Shown: positions 24,918 through 33,654 of the stretch, one piece after another | How the letters are laid out: every line of letters starts with the position of its first letter | Position numbering within the stretch: the first letter of the stretch is position 1 | Assembly: GCA_017464025.1 (NCBI GenBank) | Contig: JAFUEI010000003.1 | Span: forward strand, 1-64,000 | Length of the DNA stretch: 64,000 bases | Reading direction: 5' to 3' | Source of the DNA: Paludibacteraceae bacterium | Lineage (GTDB): Bacteria > Bacteroidota > Bacteroidia > Bacteroidales > Paludibacteraceae | Notes under the pieces: generated by a model | What the model was told of the DNA's origin: nothing | Databases searched by the model: none | The model's input: only the letters and a program-made list of their open reading frames with translations | Program-made: the position numbers and the translations under genes

Positions 24918-25769
24918 TTATTTCATCAGTCGCTCGACCACCATCGGTGCGTAGGTTTTCGAGACGGGCAGTTTGCCTATTCCTTCGGTGTCGAAGTCGA
25001 GTAGTAACCCCTCGTCGGTCCGCTGCAGCAGTTTTACGTTCTGCAGATTGACGATATAGGAGCGATGGCAGCGCACCAGATCGGTTGTCTGCGAGAACTC
25101 GTCCTCGATACGCCGGAGCGAGCTACGGAGCATGTAGTGCTGCACGCGACCGCCGGTGCGGTAGTAGATCATCACGTAGTTGTCGGCCGACTCGATGTAG
25201 TACAGCGTTTCGGAGCGCATTGACATCTTCAGCTCGCCCCGCTCGTCGCAGAAATGCAGCATCTCGTTGCCCGGACGGCTGTCGTCAGCCTGCGGAAGCT
25301 CGCGCTGCAACTGCAGCTGCCGCTCCTTGTCGCGCAGCGAGAAAACCATTGAGGCCACCGTATAGGGGATGGCCATGATACAGCCCGTATAAAGCAGGGC
25401 CTCCTTGAGTAGGGAGAAGAAGGTGCGGTCCACATTCATGAAGAGGGCCGGCACTAACGTATAGACCAGCGACATGGCGCTTGCCTCGGCAAATATCCAT
25501 ACCGCCAACTGCCAGTATTCTATCGCATGGCGCTTGCCGTACTGATACATGATAGTGCGGCTGATAGCAATAATGCCCATCGCCACCAGCACCACGGCCG
25601 TGGCCACCCCGAGATATATCCAGTCGCCCGCCGCACCCGCAGGAGCCCACTCGCGCGAACCAAAAGGCTGGAACAGCAGAATAAACACCTCGCCGAAGAG
25701 GGCCGTGCCGCACACAAGCCAGATGACATTCTGTTTCTCAGTAAGATATTTCGGGATATAGTTCTTCAT
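24918..25769 (-). CDS. LytTR-type membrane-bound DNA-binding regulator
   Basis: 283 residues; start at ATG 25769 is fixed by the promoter at 25783-25814, which lies inside the longer open frame. Four or so membrane helices (VIWLVCGTALFGEVFILLFQ, IYLGVATAVVLVAMGIIAIS) precede a C-terminal LytTR domain (SADNYVMIYYRTGGRVQHYM, FSQTTDLVRCHRSYIVNLQN). There is no receiver domain, so sensing is probably by the membrane part. A paralogue lies at 57634. Confidence 0.88.
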   Translation of the reverse strand: MKNYIPKYLTEKQNVIWLVCGTALFGEVFILLFQPFGSREWAPAGAAGDWIYLGVATAVVLVAMGIIAISRTIMYQYGKRHAIEYWQLAVWIFAEASAMSLVYTLVPALFMNVDRTFFSLLKEALLYTGCIMAIPYTVASMVFSLRDKERQLQLQRELPQADDSRPGNEMLHFCDERGELKMSMRSETLYYIESADNYVMIYYRTGGRVQHYMLRSSLRRIEDEFSQTTDLVRCHRSYIVNLQNVKLLQRTDEGLLLDFDTEGIGKLPVSKTYAPMVVERLMK

Positions 25770-25782
25770 GTTATTCAGTCGG

Positions 25783-25814
25783 CAAAGATACGGCTTTTTC
25801 GCGACATACGCAAA
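25783..25814 (-). promoter_or_regulatory. Promoter of the LytTR operon
   Basis: Minus-strand TTTG (25811-25814), exactly 20 nt, TATCTTTG (25783-25790): perfect consensus. Confidence 0.8.
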
Positions 25815-25957
25815 TCCCCTGCACACTGTGTGCAGGAAGGCAGCAGACAAGCCGATGCGGGCGGGAGAGCCCCGCCGGCCGCAAGACAGCGGGGGACAGC
25901 AGGCCATGCCCGCTGCAAGAGGCGGACAAAATATGTTAAGAAACATATAAAATAAGG

Positions 25958-25989
25958 TTTGTGCGCCTCGGAAATAAGTTGTATCTTTG
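25958..25989 (+). promoter_or_regulatory. Promoter of manC
   Basis: TTTG (25958-25961), 20 nt, TATCTTTG (25982-25989): perfect consensus. Confidence 0.8.
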
Positions 25990-26042
25990 TGGCGGAGAAA
26001 TTTGCATCTTTTAACCTACAAATTTGAACCCTATCTTATATC

Positions 26043-27122
26043 ATGAATAGCAACAACTATTGTGTCGTTATGGCAGGCGGTATCGGAAGCCGTTTCTGGC
26101 CGTTCAGCCGCAACGACAAGCCGAAACAGTTTCTCGACTTTTTCGGCACGGGGCGGAGTCTGCTTCAGATGACGGTGGACCGTTTCCGCCCGCTTATCCC
26201 CATAGAAAACGTACTGATAGTGACCAATGCCGCCTATCGCGACGAAGTGCTGGCGCAAGTGCCCGACCTCAAGCCGGAGCAAATTCTCTGCGAGCCGTGC
26301 CGCCGCAACACGGCCCCCTGCATCGCCTATGCCATGGAACATATAGCGGCCCTCACGGAGGAGGCGAACATCGTCATCGCCGCCAGCGACCACCTCATCA
26401 CGCAGGAAGACACCTTCCGCCGCGTGATAGCCAGTGGACTGGCCTATGTGGCGGAGCACGATGCACTGCTCACGCTGGGTATGCGGCCCACGCGGCCGGA
26501 GACAGGCTACGGCTACATACAAGTGGAGGGTAGCGCCCGCGAGGGCGTAATGCCAGTTAAGACCTTCACGGAGAAGCCTAATCTGGAGCTTGCCCGCACG
26601 TTTGTCAAAAGCGGAGAATTTCTTTGGAACTCGGGTATGTTTCTATGGAACCTGAGAAGCATCATGAAGGCTCTCCATAGTTATCTGCCGGAGCTGATGC
26701 TGACATTGGAGCAGGGCCAGGGAGCCTACGGGACGGCCGCGGAGCAGGACTACGTGGACACCGTGTTTCCACAATGCCCGAACATCAGTATCGACTACGG
26801 GGTGATGGAGAAGGCCGTCAACGTGATGGTCATGGCCGCCGACTTCGGCTGGTCCGACCTCGGCACATGGGGTTCGCTGTACGAACTCTCGGAGAAGGAC
26901 GCGTCGGGCAACGTGGCCCTGCACAGCGAGGCCATTTTCTACGATGCCGCCCGCAACATCGTCACCCTTGAGAGCGGCAAACTGGCCGTCATAGAAGGGC
27001 TGAACGACTGCATCGTGGCCGAGAACCGCGGGGTGCTGATTATCTGCCGCAAGGAGAACGAGCAGCACATCCGCCAGATGGTGAACGACGTGCAGGTGAA
27101 ATATGACGGGAGGTACAATTAG
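26043..27122 (+). CDS. manC: Mannose-1-phosphate guanylyltransferase
   Basis: 359 residues. Makes GDP-mannose from mannose-1-phosphate and GTP for polysaccharides and glycoproteins. The nucleotidyltransferase signature GGIGSRFWPFSRNDKPKQFL and the FTEKPNLELA motif are present, with FLWNSGMFLWNLRSI typical of ManC. It ends near residue 359, so it lacks the isomerase cupin of bifunctional ManC/AlgA proteins. Single gene with its own promoter. Confidence 0.95.
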   Translation: MNSNNYCVVMAGGIGSRFWPFSRNDKPKQFLDFFGTGRSLLQMTVDRFRPLIPIENVLIVTNAAYRDEVLAQVPDLKPEQILCEPCRRNTAPCIAYAMEHIAALTEEANIVIAASDHLITQEDTFRRVIASGLAYVAEHDALLTLGMRPTRPETGYGYIQVEGSAREGVMPVKTFTEKPNLELARTFVKSGEFLWNSGMFLWNLRSIMKALHSYLPELMLTLEQGQGAYGTAAEQDYVDTVFPQCPNISIDYGVMEKAVNVMVMAADFGWSDLGTWGSLYELSEKDASGNVALHSEAIFYDAARNIVTLESGKLAVIEGLNDCIVAENRGVLIICRKENEQHIRQMVNDVQVKYDGRYN

Positions 27123-27136
27123 TATACCTATATATA

Positions 27137-27218
27137 CTTGAACAACTGATAAAATAACCATTGTCTTGAAAGTAAAATACCATCTCATATTATTACTTCC
27201 TTTGCTTGTCGGATGCAA
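27137..27218 (+). repeat. 82-bp direct repeat, left copy
   Basis: 74 of 82 bases match 31522-31603. The first 20 bases correspond to the last codons (LEQLIK, stop) of a fibre-like gene such as the one at 29926; the rest is the start of the TTG-initiated lipoprotein gene. Confidence 0.9.
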
Positions 27219-27852
27219 CGGATATGATATGCGCTATGTCGATTATTATCACACATCGGTTGTAAAGTTTATCGAACCGGAATATGCAAACTATATATGT
27301 GGTACAACAAATGGCGGGAATGGGACGATAAAGTTTTGGAGTGGTTACTATGAGGGGCATTATGCATTGGACAAAGACATTGCGGGCAAGTCTCCATATA
27401 TTGATTTAGGGGATGGTTATTTACTAATAGATTGGAAATGGGATTATCTCCCCTTAGGTGATGTCATTATAAAAAAGCCATGGAGTGAGATGAGTTCTAC
27501 GAAGCAGGTATGGAGCATGGATTCGGTTGAAACCATACCGGGGCCATATCTTGCAGAGGTTTATAAGATATACTTTTATGATATAGACAACTATCTGAAC
27601 GCACTCAAGTTTCAGAAGAATTCCGAAGAAGAGCAGACCCCTGTAGAAAATACAGGTTTTCGTGCTTATGATTATTCTTGGATGCACCAGCCTAAAAAAG
27701 AAGACCTAAACAATGAGGAACTTGAGAAATATGAAAGAAACAAAACGATGGCAGACAGTATCCAATCCGAATACGTAGAGAAACTTCGCGGGATAATAGC
27801 AAAGGGTAATTTCCCATTTAGATTTAAATTAGGAGGATTATGGTTTGACTAA
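27166..27852 (+). CDS. Lipoprotein of unknown function, TTG start
   Basis: 228 residues beginning at TTG 27166 with a lipoprotein signal (MKVKYHLILLLPLLVGCNG). The same TTG and leader are kept in the truncated copy at 31551, which supports this start. The mature protein is rich in Tyr, Trp and acidic residues with no domain recognised. DNA is much more AT-rich than manC and the debranching gene on either side. It overlaps the protease gene by 8 bp and carries that gene's ribosome binding site in its last codons. Confidence 0.7.
   Translation: MKVKYHLILLLPLLVGCNGYDMRYVDYYHTSVVKFIEPEYANYICGTTNGGNGTIKFWSGYYEGHYALDKDIAGKSPYIDLGDGYLLIDWKWDYLPLGDVIIKKPWSEMSSTKQVWSMDSVETIPGPYLAEVYKIYFYDIDNYLNALKFQKNSEEEQTPVENTGFRAYDYSWMHQPKKEDLNNEELEKYERNKTMADSIQSEYVEKLRGIIAKGNFPFRFKLGGLWFD
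27831..27836 (+). promoter_or_regulatory. Strong Shine-Dalgarno for the C10 protease gene
   Basis: AGGAGG lies 8 nt before TTG 27845. Bacteroidales genes seldom use such a site; here it rescues a TTG start and supports coupling to the lipoprotein gene. Confidence 0.7.
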
Positions 27853-29518
27853 ACGCCTACTTCTCATATTGTCAATTTTATATCCATCATTAGCTTGTAT
27901 AGCTCAATCAGTGGATAAACTATTAGCCACGCAGGTTGCATGGGCAAATCATATACAGCATGCACAAACCAAACGTATGTTGCGTTCTATGGTTATTGAT
28001 ACCTCTGCCACAGAGACAATATCTTTTTCCCAAAAAGCAGCAATGTATAAAGTGCAGTTTGAAGATGGTTGGAGTTTAGTCTCAAGTGAGCTTGCAGCTC
28101 CTCCAATTCTTGCTTATTGTGATCATGGTACCTTTCCTGATAATGATGATATGCCTGATGGATTAAGGTGGTTCCTTGAAATGTATGAAGATAACCTTGC
28201 ATATCTGAGAGAAAGTTCAATAAATAGGAATATTCATGAACAATGGAACACCTTGATGACGGCCCCCCAAAAAACGGTTGAGAGTACATATGAAGTTGTT
28301 CTTGACAAGATGACTCATTTCATATGGGGACAAAGTAAGAATAATAGCGTCGGCTGTTCCCCATCTTACAATCAGACCTGCCCCAGCACAAGTAATGGGA
28401 ATAATTGTTATCATGCCCCAGCAGGTTGTATTGCTGTAGCGATGGCAGGTATTATGTATTATTATAAATGGCCTCATGCTGTAGATGCTCCAGATTACTA
28501 TTTGGCAATCAACTCTGAAACACATTTTTATGACTGGGAGAACATTCCTGACTATTTGGATGACAACAGCAGTGACTATGAGGCTTTTCAAGTAAATCAA
28601 ATATTACGTGATTGTGGGAAATCTGTTGATATGATATATGGTGATAATGGAAGCACTTCAAGTTCAATATTGCAAAAAGCTGCACTAAAGAGATATTTTA
28701 AATTCTCTTGTTCCAGAAAACTAAAATCATCACATGCATTATCATGGTGGTTGTCAACTCTAAAAAAAGAAATTGACGAAGGCAGGCCCGTTATCTATAG
28801 GGGAACAGGCTCTAATGGAGGACATTCTTTTATATTAATGGGATATAATTCTAATGATTACTTCCGTTTCAATTTTGGTTGGAATGGAACAAGCAATAAC
28901 ACGTGGCTAACACTTGATAGTGTTATTACTTTTACTAATTTTCAAAAAGCGATAATTGGGATTAAGCCTAATCCTGATTGTGATGGTAAAACTATAAGTT
29001 CCAAGATATATGATGACGATTTTTATCTGGTTAATGGTGGAACAATAAACATATCAAATACAGCAATTGAAAATGGTGTCAGTGGTATTATTTATGCCGG
29101 GCAACAGATAAGGTTAACAAACGGATTCCATGCAAAATCAGGTTCCAATGTACATTTAGCAATTAAAGACATACCCGAATGTGATATTGAACCGGAAGAT
29201 GAGGATGACGAGGATGAAAATGATGACGAGAATACGTCTGTCAACGGGAATAGATTTATTCCAAGGAGAGTCTCTTTCGCTATTAATACCCTAAAGACAA
29301 ACAATTTAAAAACATACCCTAATCCAGTTAGTAATATTCTTAACATTAAATTTACTAAAGAACTCTCTAAAATAATGATTTACTCTCTCAGCGGGCAACC
29401 TGTATTGCAAACCTCAGAAACAGAGATTAATGTTACTGCGCTATCCACAGGAATGTATCTCGTTCGTGCAATAACCACAGCGGGCGAACAACTGCAAGCG
29501 AAATTCATAAAACAATAA
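27845..29518 (+). CDS. C10-family (streptopain-like) cysteine protease with T9SS tail
   Basis: 557 residues from TTG 27845. Signal peptide (LLLILSILYPSLACIAQ), a propeptide-like region, then the peptidase: catalytic Cys195 in HAPAGCIAVAMAGIMYYYKW and His327 in SNGGHSFILMGYN, followed by FRFNFGWNG. After an acidic stretch (EPEDEDDEDENDDE) comes a type A T9SS sorting domain (KTYPNPVSNILNIKF to the end). It is expected on the cell surface or secreted. Relatives include streptopain, interpain A and periodontain. Confidence 0.92.
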   Translation: MTKRLLLILSILYPSLACIAQSVDKLLATQVAWANHIQHAQTKRMLRSMVIDTSATETISFSQKAAMYKVQFEDGWSLVSSELAAPPILAYCDHGTFPDNDDMPDGLRWFLEMYEDNLAYLRESSINRNIHEQWNTLMTAPQKTVESTYEVVLDKMTHFIWGQSKNNSVGCSPSYNQTCPSTSNGNNCYHAPAGCIAVAMAGIMYYYKWPHAVDAPDYYLAINSETHFYDWENIPDYLDDNSSDYEAFQVNQILRDCGKSVDMIYGDNGSTSSSILQKAALKRYFKFSCSRKLKSSHALSWWLSTLKKEIDEGRPVIYRGTGSNGGHSFILMGYNSNDYFRFNFGWNGTSNNTWLTLDSVITFTNFQKAIIGIKPNPDCDGKTISSKIYDDDFYLVNGGTINISNTAIENGVSGIIYAGQQIRLTNGFHAKSGSNVHLAIKDIPECDIEPEDEDDEDENDDENTSVNGNRFIPRRVSFAINTLKTNNLKTYPNPVSNILNIKFTKELSKIMIYSLSGQPVLQTSETEINVTALSTGMYLVRAITTAGEQLQAKFIKQ

Positions 29519-29548
29519 AACAGACAGAACACCAAATTACTATCTGAT

Positions 29549-29920
29549 ATGAAGAAGACCATAATTATTGCAGCCTTGCTCGGGATGATGATTCCCGCAA
29601 TGGCACAAACTTCTCCTCTACAGAAAAGTCCGCAAACATTGGCTCAGGAGATGGTGCAGGATGTTGCAGCAGATGTTCAGTTAACTGCAGAACAAGCAAC
29701 ACAACTGACGGCTGCAGCTGCCAAATATGTAGAAGCAGTGGTCGCTGCCAATTCGGAATATGCATCTGAATACAAAGCCCTTGTTGAGGCCAAGGCGGCA
29801 GCATGGAAGGAATACAGCATGCAGATGAGAAATGTTCTGACAGATGAGCAATATGCTACCATGCAAATAAAACAACAGACAAGACGCGAGACTATAAACA
29901 ATAAGATGAAAGGAGGGTAG
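29549..29920 (+). CDS. Small periplasmic LTxxQ-type helical protein
   Basis: 123 residues: signal peptide (MKKTIIIAALLGMMIPAMAQ) and a helical mature part with two motifs of LTxxQ type (LTAEQATQLTAAAAKYVEAV and LTDEQYATMQIKQQ), recalling Spy/CpxP chaperones and similar small Bacteroidetes proteins. A role in folding or holding the neighbouring exported proteins is a guess from context. It lies 5 bp before the fibre-like gene. Confidence 0.6.
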   Translation: MKKTIIIAALLGMMIPAMAQTSPLQKSPQTLAQEMVQDVAADVQLTAEQATQLTAAAAKYVEAVVAANSEYASEYKALVEAKAAAWKEYSMQMRNVLTDEQYATMQIKQQTRRETINNKMKGG

Positions 29921-29925
29921 ATACA

Positions 29926-31542
29926 ATGAAAAAGTCAGTGTTGAATATATTACTTGCCATTTTGCCGTTACCGTTGTTCGCAGAATGTCCTGTTGTGCAA
30001 CCTGTCATTACCCAGCCTGGAACCACTATTGAATGTTGGGGTGATGATTATGACGAATGTATAATTAAGGAGTGGAATTTTTCCATACCAGAAGATTTTA
30101 ATTATGTGGAATTTGAATACATTATAGATTTGAATCCGATTGGTGCGAGAGATGCCCTTTTAATATATACCGAAGATGAGAACCATACTGAGCATGATGT
30201 TTTGAACTATAACTATCAGCCGATGACGGGACGGATTCAAGTCTATACATCAAGTCAGGTGTTTCGCGTTGTTCTCTTTTCTGTTAAAGGTAGCAGTGGA
30301 GAGATGTATCGCGGATTCAAACTCTCATATCGGTATATGAACACCGGAATATCAGATCAAGTGATATACTCAAACTTGGGTATAGGTATTCAGCCGCAGG
30401 AGAGATTGCATGTCAACGGTCCTGTGCGTGGAGACGGTGAAAGCGGTTCTTGGCGCATCCGCACCACTGAAGGCATAACTGAAATTGGTGCTGCTAATTC
30501 AAGTTACTCGCATTTCTATACAGACCGGCCGGCTTTCTTCTTCAGTAAACCTTTGTATATAGCAGGAGGGAAGATAAATCCTTACGGGCAGGAGCGACTT
30601 GAACTTAGAACCAACAATACACCACGATTGACAATAGACAACAACGGCCACGTTGGAATAGGCACAATTACACCCTCATATCCTTTGGATGTAAATGGCT
30701 TGACGCGTATTCAGACAGAAAACGGCTATCTTCAAATGGGTGCTGTCAATTACGGGTTCATGCATTTCTACACTAACATGCCAAAGTTCTATTTCAACAA
30801 ACCATTGTCAGTACAAGGAGGTGTGATAAGTTCGATAGAACGTGTTGATCTGCAACTACAGACCTTCAACACTACGCACATGAGAATACAATACGGAACC
30901 GGCAATGTAGGAATAGGAATTGATAATCCTCAACATAAGTTGGATATTAATGGTGATGTATATCTGCGCACTGATTCTATAGAACAAGGAGCGAATGGAG
31001 GATGGAAGCGCTGTCACCTTTATTGGGAAGCGCACAGTTTGGTATTGGGAACACCACGGGGTGTATATGCGCATAATTCTGTTGACCTAGTTCCGGGTGG
31101 TTATAATAGCGACACCCTCTATTCGCGACTTAGAATGTATAGGGCTATAGGTAACGGAGTTCAAGAAGAGATGATTCGTTTACATACCACCGGCAACAGT
31201 TGGTTTATGAACACGGGTAACGTTGGAATCGGAACCGATAATCCGACAACAAAATTAGACGTTCGTGGAATAGTTCGAGCCGACGAGATTCTCATAAATA
31301 CAATCTCTGGAGCCGATTTCGTTTTTGACCATAATTACCACCTGCTTCCTCTTTCCGAAGTAAAGACTTATGTAGAAGAGAACCAACATTTGCCGGAAAT
31401 TCCTTCGGCAAAAGAGATGCAGGAAGAGGGTGTAAGTTTGGATAAACTAGTAATCCAACTCCTACAAAAAGTGGAAGAATTGACAATTTACACTATTCAG
31501 CAAGAAGAGAGAATCAAAGAGCTTGAACAACTGATAAAATAA
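29926..31542 (+). CDS. Fibre-like surface protein with GIGT repeats
   Basis: 538 residues. Signal peptide (MKKSVLNILLAILPLPLFA), a CUB-like N-terminal domain (residues ~20-140), then four NxGIGT...P..(K/R)LDV.G repeats (NLGIGIQPQERLHVNG, HVGIGTITPSYPLDVNG, NVGIGIDNPQHKLDING, NVGIGTDNPTTKLDVRG) alternating with two FYTxxPxFxFxKPL units. The C-terminus (SGADFVFDHNYHLLPLSEV, ENQHLPEIPSAKEMQ) is the conserved tail of this Bacteroidetes family, ending in a short coiled coil. Likely trimeric surface fibre. Its last codons lie in the 82-bp repeat. Confidence 0.75.
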   Translation: MKKSVLNILLAILPLPLFAECPVVQPVITQPGTTIECWGDDYDECIIKEWNFSIPEDFNYVEFEYIIDLNPIGARDALLIYTEDENHTEHDVLNYNYQPMTGRIQVYTSSQVFRVVLFSVKGSSGEMYRGFKLSYRYMNTGISDQVIYSNLGIGIQPQERLHVNGPVRGDGESGSWRIRTTEGITEIGAANSSYSHFYTDRPAFFFSKPLYIAGGKINPYGQERLELRTNNTPRLTIDNNGHVGIGTITPSYPLDVNGLTRIQTENGYLQMGAVNYGFMHFYTNMPKFYFNKPLSVQGGVISSIERVDLQLQTFNTTHMRIQYGTGNVGIGIDNPQHKLDINGDVYLRTDSIEQGANGGWKRCHLYWEAHSLVLGTPRGVYAHNSVDLVPGGYNSDTLYSRLRMYRAIGNGVQEEMIRLHTTGNSWFMNTGNVGIGTDNPTTKLDVRGIVRADEILINTISGADFVFDHNYHLLPLSEVKTYVEENQHLPEIPSAKEMQEEGVSLDKLVIQLLQKVEELTIYTIQQEERIKELEQLIK

Positions 31543-31603
31543 CCCTTGCCTTGAAAGCAAAATACCAGCTCATATTATTATTTCCTTTGCTTACAGGATG
31601 CAA
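31522..31603 (+). repeat. 82-bp direct repeat, right copy
   Basis: Partner of 27137-27218. It spans the end of the fibre-like gene and the start of a truncated lipoprotein gene. Confidence 0.9.
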
Positions 31604-31631
31604 GGTAATAAACCTATGCATCGCTATTTGA
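31551..31631 (+). pseudogene. Truncated lipoprotein gene
   Basis: From TTG 31551 the frame gives a lipoprotein leader (MKAKYQLILLFPLLTGCKV) almost identical to the gene at 27166, but stops after 26 residues. The gene body is missing, as expected if an array of such units collapsed by recombination. Confidence 0.75.
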
Positions 31632-31701
31632 TGTTATACTTTACAATGAAAAACCATAATAGAATCAACTATTTTGTGAGAACAAACTAACTATCATTTC
31701 T

Positions 31702-33654
31702 ATGTCATACTTGAATTTTGACAAGACGCTCCTTATCAATCTGGAGCGGTCGCTCTCGAAGGAGATGATACGCACCAACCGTGCAGGGGTGTACAACAGT
31801 TCCACGTTAGTGGACTGCAACACCCGCAAGTATCACGGTCAGCTGGTGCTTCCGCTTCCCGAGCTGAGCGACGACAACTACGTGCTTCTCTCGTCGCTCG
31901 ACGAGACGGTGATTCAGCACGGAGCAGAGTTCAACCTCGGTCTGCACAAGTACGGCGCGAACGAGTTCTCTCCCAACGGACACAAGTACATCCGCGAGTT
32001 CGACTGTGAGGTGATTTCCCGCACGACCTACCGTGTTGGCGGTGTAATCCTCACCAAAGAGCGGATGCTTGTCAGCTTCGAGCCGCGCGTACTCATTCGC
32101 TACACGCTTGTGGAGGCCCACAGTCCCACCACCCTTCGTTTCCGCCCGTTTTTGGCCTTTCGCAGCGTGAACGAGCTGACGCACGAGAACCCGCGTGCCA
32201 ACAGCAACATGGACGAGGTGCGCAACGGGCGCGTCAATCGGATGTACCCCGAGTTCCCACAGCTCTTCATGCAGTTCTCGAAGACGCCGGCCTACACGCA
32301 CGACCCGCACTGGTACAAGGATATCGAGTATCAGAAAGAGCAGGAGCGCGGCTACGACTACAAAGAAGACCTGCTTGTGCCGGGCTGGTTCGAAGTGCCG
32401 ATGAAGAAAGGTGAGTCGGTGATTTTCGCCGCCGGCATCACCGAGGCGAATCCGCGCACGCTGAAGCAGACGTGGGAGAAAGAGATGCAGCGGCGCATCA
32501 CGCGCACCGACATGTTTGCCTGCCTGAAAAACTCCGCTGCGCAGTTCTACAAACGCGAAGGCGACAAGTGCCACCTGCTGGCCGGCTATCCGTGGTTCAA
32601 GGCCACAGCCCGTGAGCAGTTCTTCTCGCTGCCATCCTGCACGCTGCAGATAGACCGTCCCGAGTACTGGGAAGCCATCATGGACCGCACGGCAGTGGAC
32701 GAAGTAAAAGCTTTCCTTGCGGGACACAACGAAGACATCCGTCTGCAGGGCATGGACGAGCCTGACGCTCTGCTCTGGTTTATCCGCGCCATTCAGGAAT
32801 ATGCCGCCTACAGCTCCGCCCAAGAGGCGGCCGCGAAGTACGGCACGCTCTGTGCGGAGGTGATAGAGTTTATCCGCAAGCAGCGTCATCCCCGCCTTTT
32901 CCTGCACGGCAACGGCCTGCTATGGGTGGACGGCACACAGCGTCCCGCCACCTGGATGAACGCGATGGAAGACGGGCGGCCCATCACGCCCCGCACGGGC
33001 TATGTGGTGGAGATAAACGCCTTGTGGTACAACGCTCTTTGCTTCGTGAGCGAGCTACTGCGTGCAGGCGGTCAAGAGCACCGTGCCGACCTGATGGAGT
33101 ATCAGGCCGAGCTCTGCCGGAGCGCTTTCACGGACACGTTCTGGAACGGCTATTACCTGTACGACTACGTGGTGGACTCCTACCGCAACCGCGAGGTGCG
33201 TCCCAACCAGATATGGGCGGCCGGTCTGCCCTATTCGCCGCTTGACCGCAAACAGCAGAAGGCAGTGGTGGACATCTGCACAAAGGAGCTGCTCACGCCG
33301 CGCGGACTGCGTACCATCTCGCCCAAGTCGGGCGACTACCGACCCGTGTATATCGGCGGTCAGAAAGAGCGCGACCACAACTTCCACAACGGCCCGGTAT
33401 GGCCCTGCACCATCGCCGCCTACGCGCGTGCCTACAACAAGGTATATCAGCACAGCGGATTAGGCTTCATGGAGCGCATGCTGGTGGGCTACGAAGTGGA
33501 GATGTCGGAGCTCTGCATCGGCACGCTCAACGAGATATACGATGGTAACCCGCCCTACAAGGGACACGGCGGCATGAGCTACGCCCCCTCGGTGGCAGCC
33601 GTAATCAGTGTAATGAAAACAGTACAGCAAATGCATAAGGAGGAGAATCTATGA
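31702..33654 (+). CDS. Glycogen debranching enzyme (amylo-alpha-1,6-glucosidase)
   Basis: 650 residues: N-terminal GDE_N beta-sandwich (residues ~1-250, TNRAGVYNSSTLVDCNTRKY) and an (alpha/alpha)6 barrel (DEPDALLWFIRAIQEYAAYS, NGLLWVDGTQRPATWMNAME, NFHNGPVWPCTIAAYARAYN). Removes alpha-1,6 branches of glycogen. Start codon overlaps the next gene by 4 nt at its end, so it is translationally coupled to the glycosyltransferase and then GH57, a standard Bacteroidales glycogen/alpha-glucan operon. Confidence 0.93.
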   Translation: MSYLNFDKTLLINLERSLSKEMIRTNRAGVYNSSTLVDCNTRKYHGQLVLPLPELSDDNYVLLSSLDETVIQHGAEFNLGLHKYGANEFSPNGHKYIREFDCEVISRTTYRVGGVILTKERMLVSFEPRVLIRYTLVEAHSPTTLRFRPFLAFRSVNELTHENPRANSNMDEVRNGRVNRMYPEFPQLFMQFSKTPAYTHDPHWYKDIEYQKEQERGYDYKEDLLVPGWFEVPMKKGESVIFAAGITEANPRTLKQTWEKEMQRRITRTDMFACLKNSAAQFYKREGDKCHLLAGYPWFKATAREQFFSLPSCTLQIDRPEYWEAIMDRTAVDEVKAFLAGHNEDIRLQGMDEPDALLWFIRAIQEYAAYSSAQEAAAKYGTLCAEVIEFIRKQRHPRLFLHGNGLLWVDGTQRPATWMNAMEDGRPITPRTGYVVEINALWYNALCFVSELLRAGGQEHRADLMEYQAELCRSAFTDTFWNGYYLYDYVVDSYRNREVRPNQIWAAGLPYSPLDRKQQKAVVDICTKELLTPRGLRTISPKSGDYRPVYIGGQKERDHNFHNGPVWPCTIAAYARAYNKVYQHSGLGFMERMLVGYEVEMSELCIGTLNEIYDGNPPYKGHGGMSYAPSVAAVISVMKTVQQMHKEENL

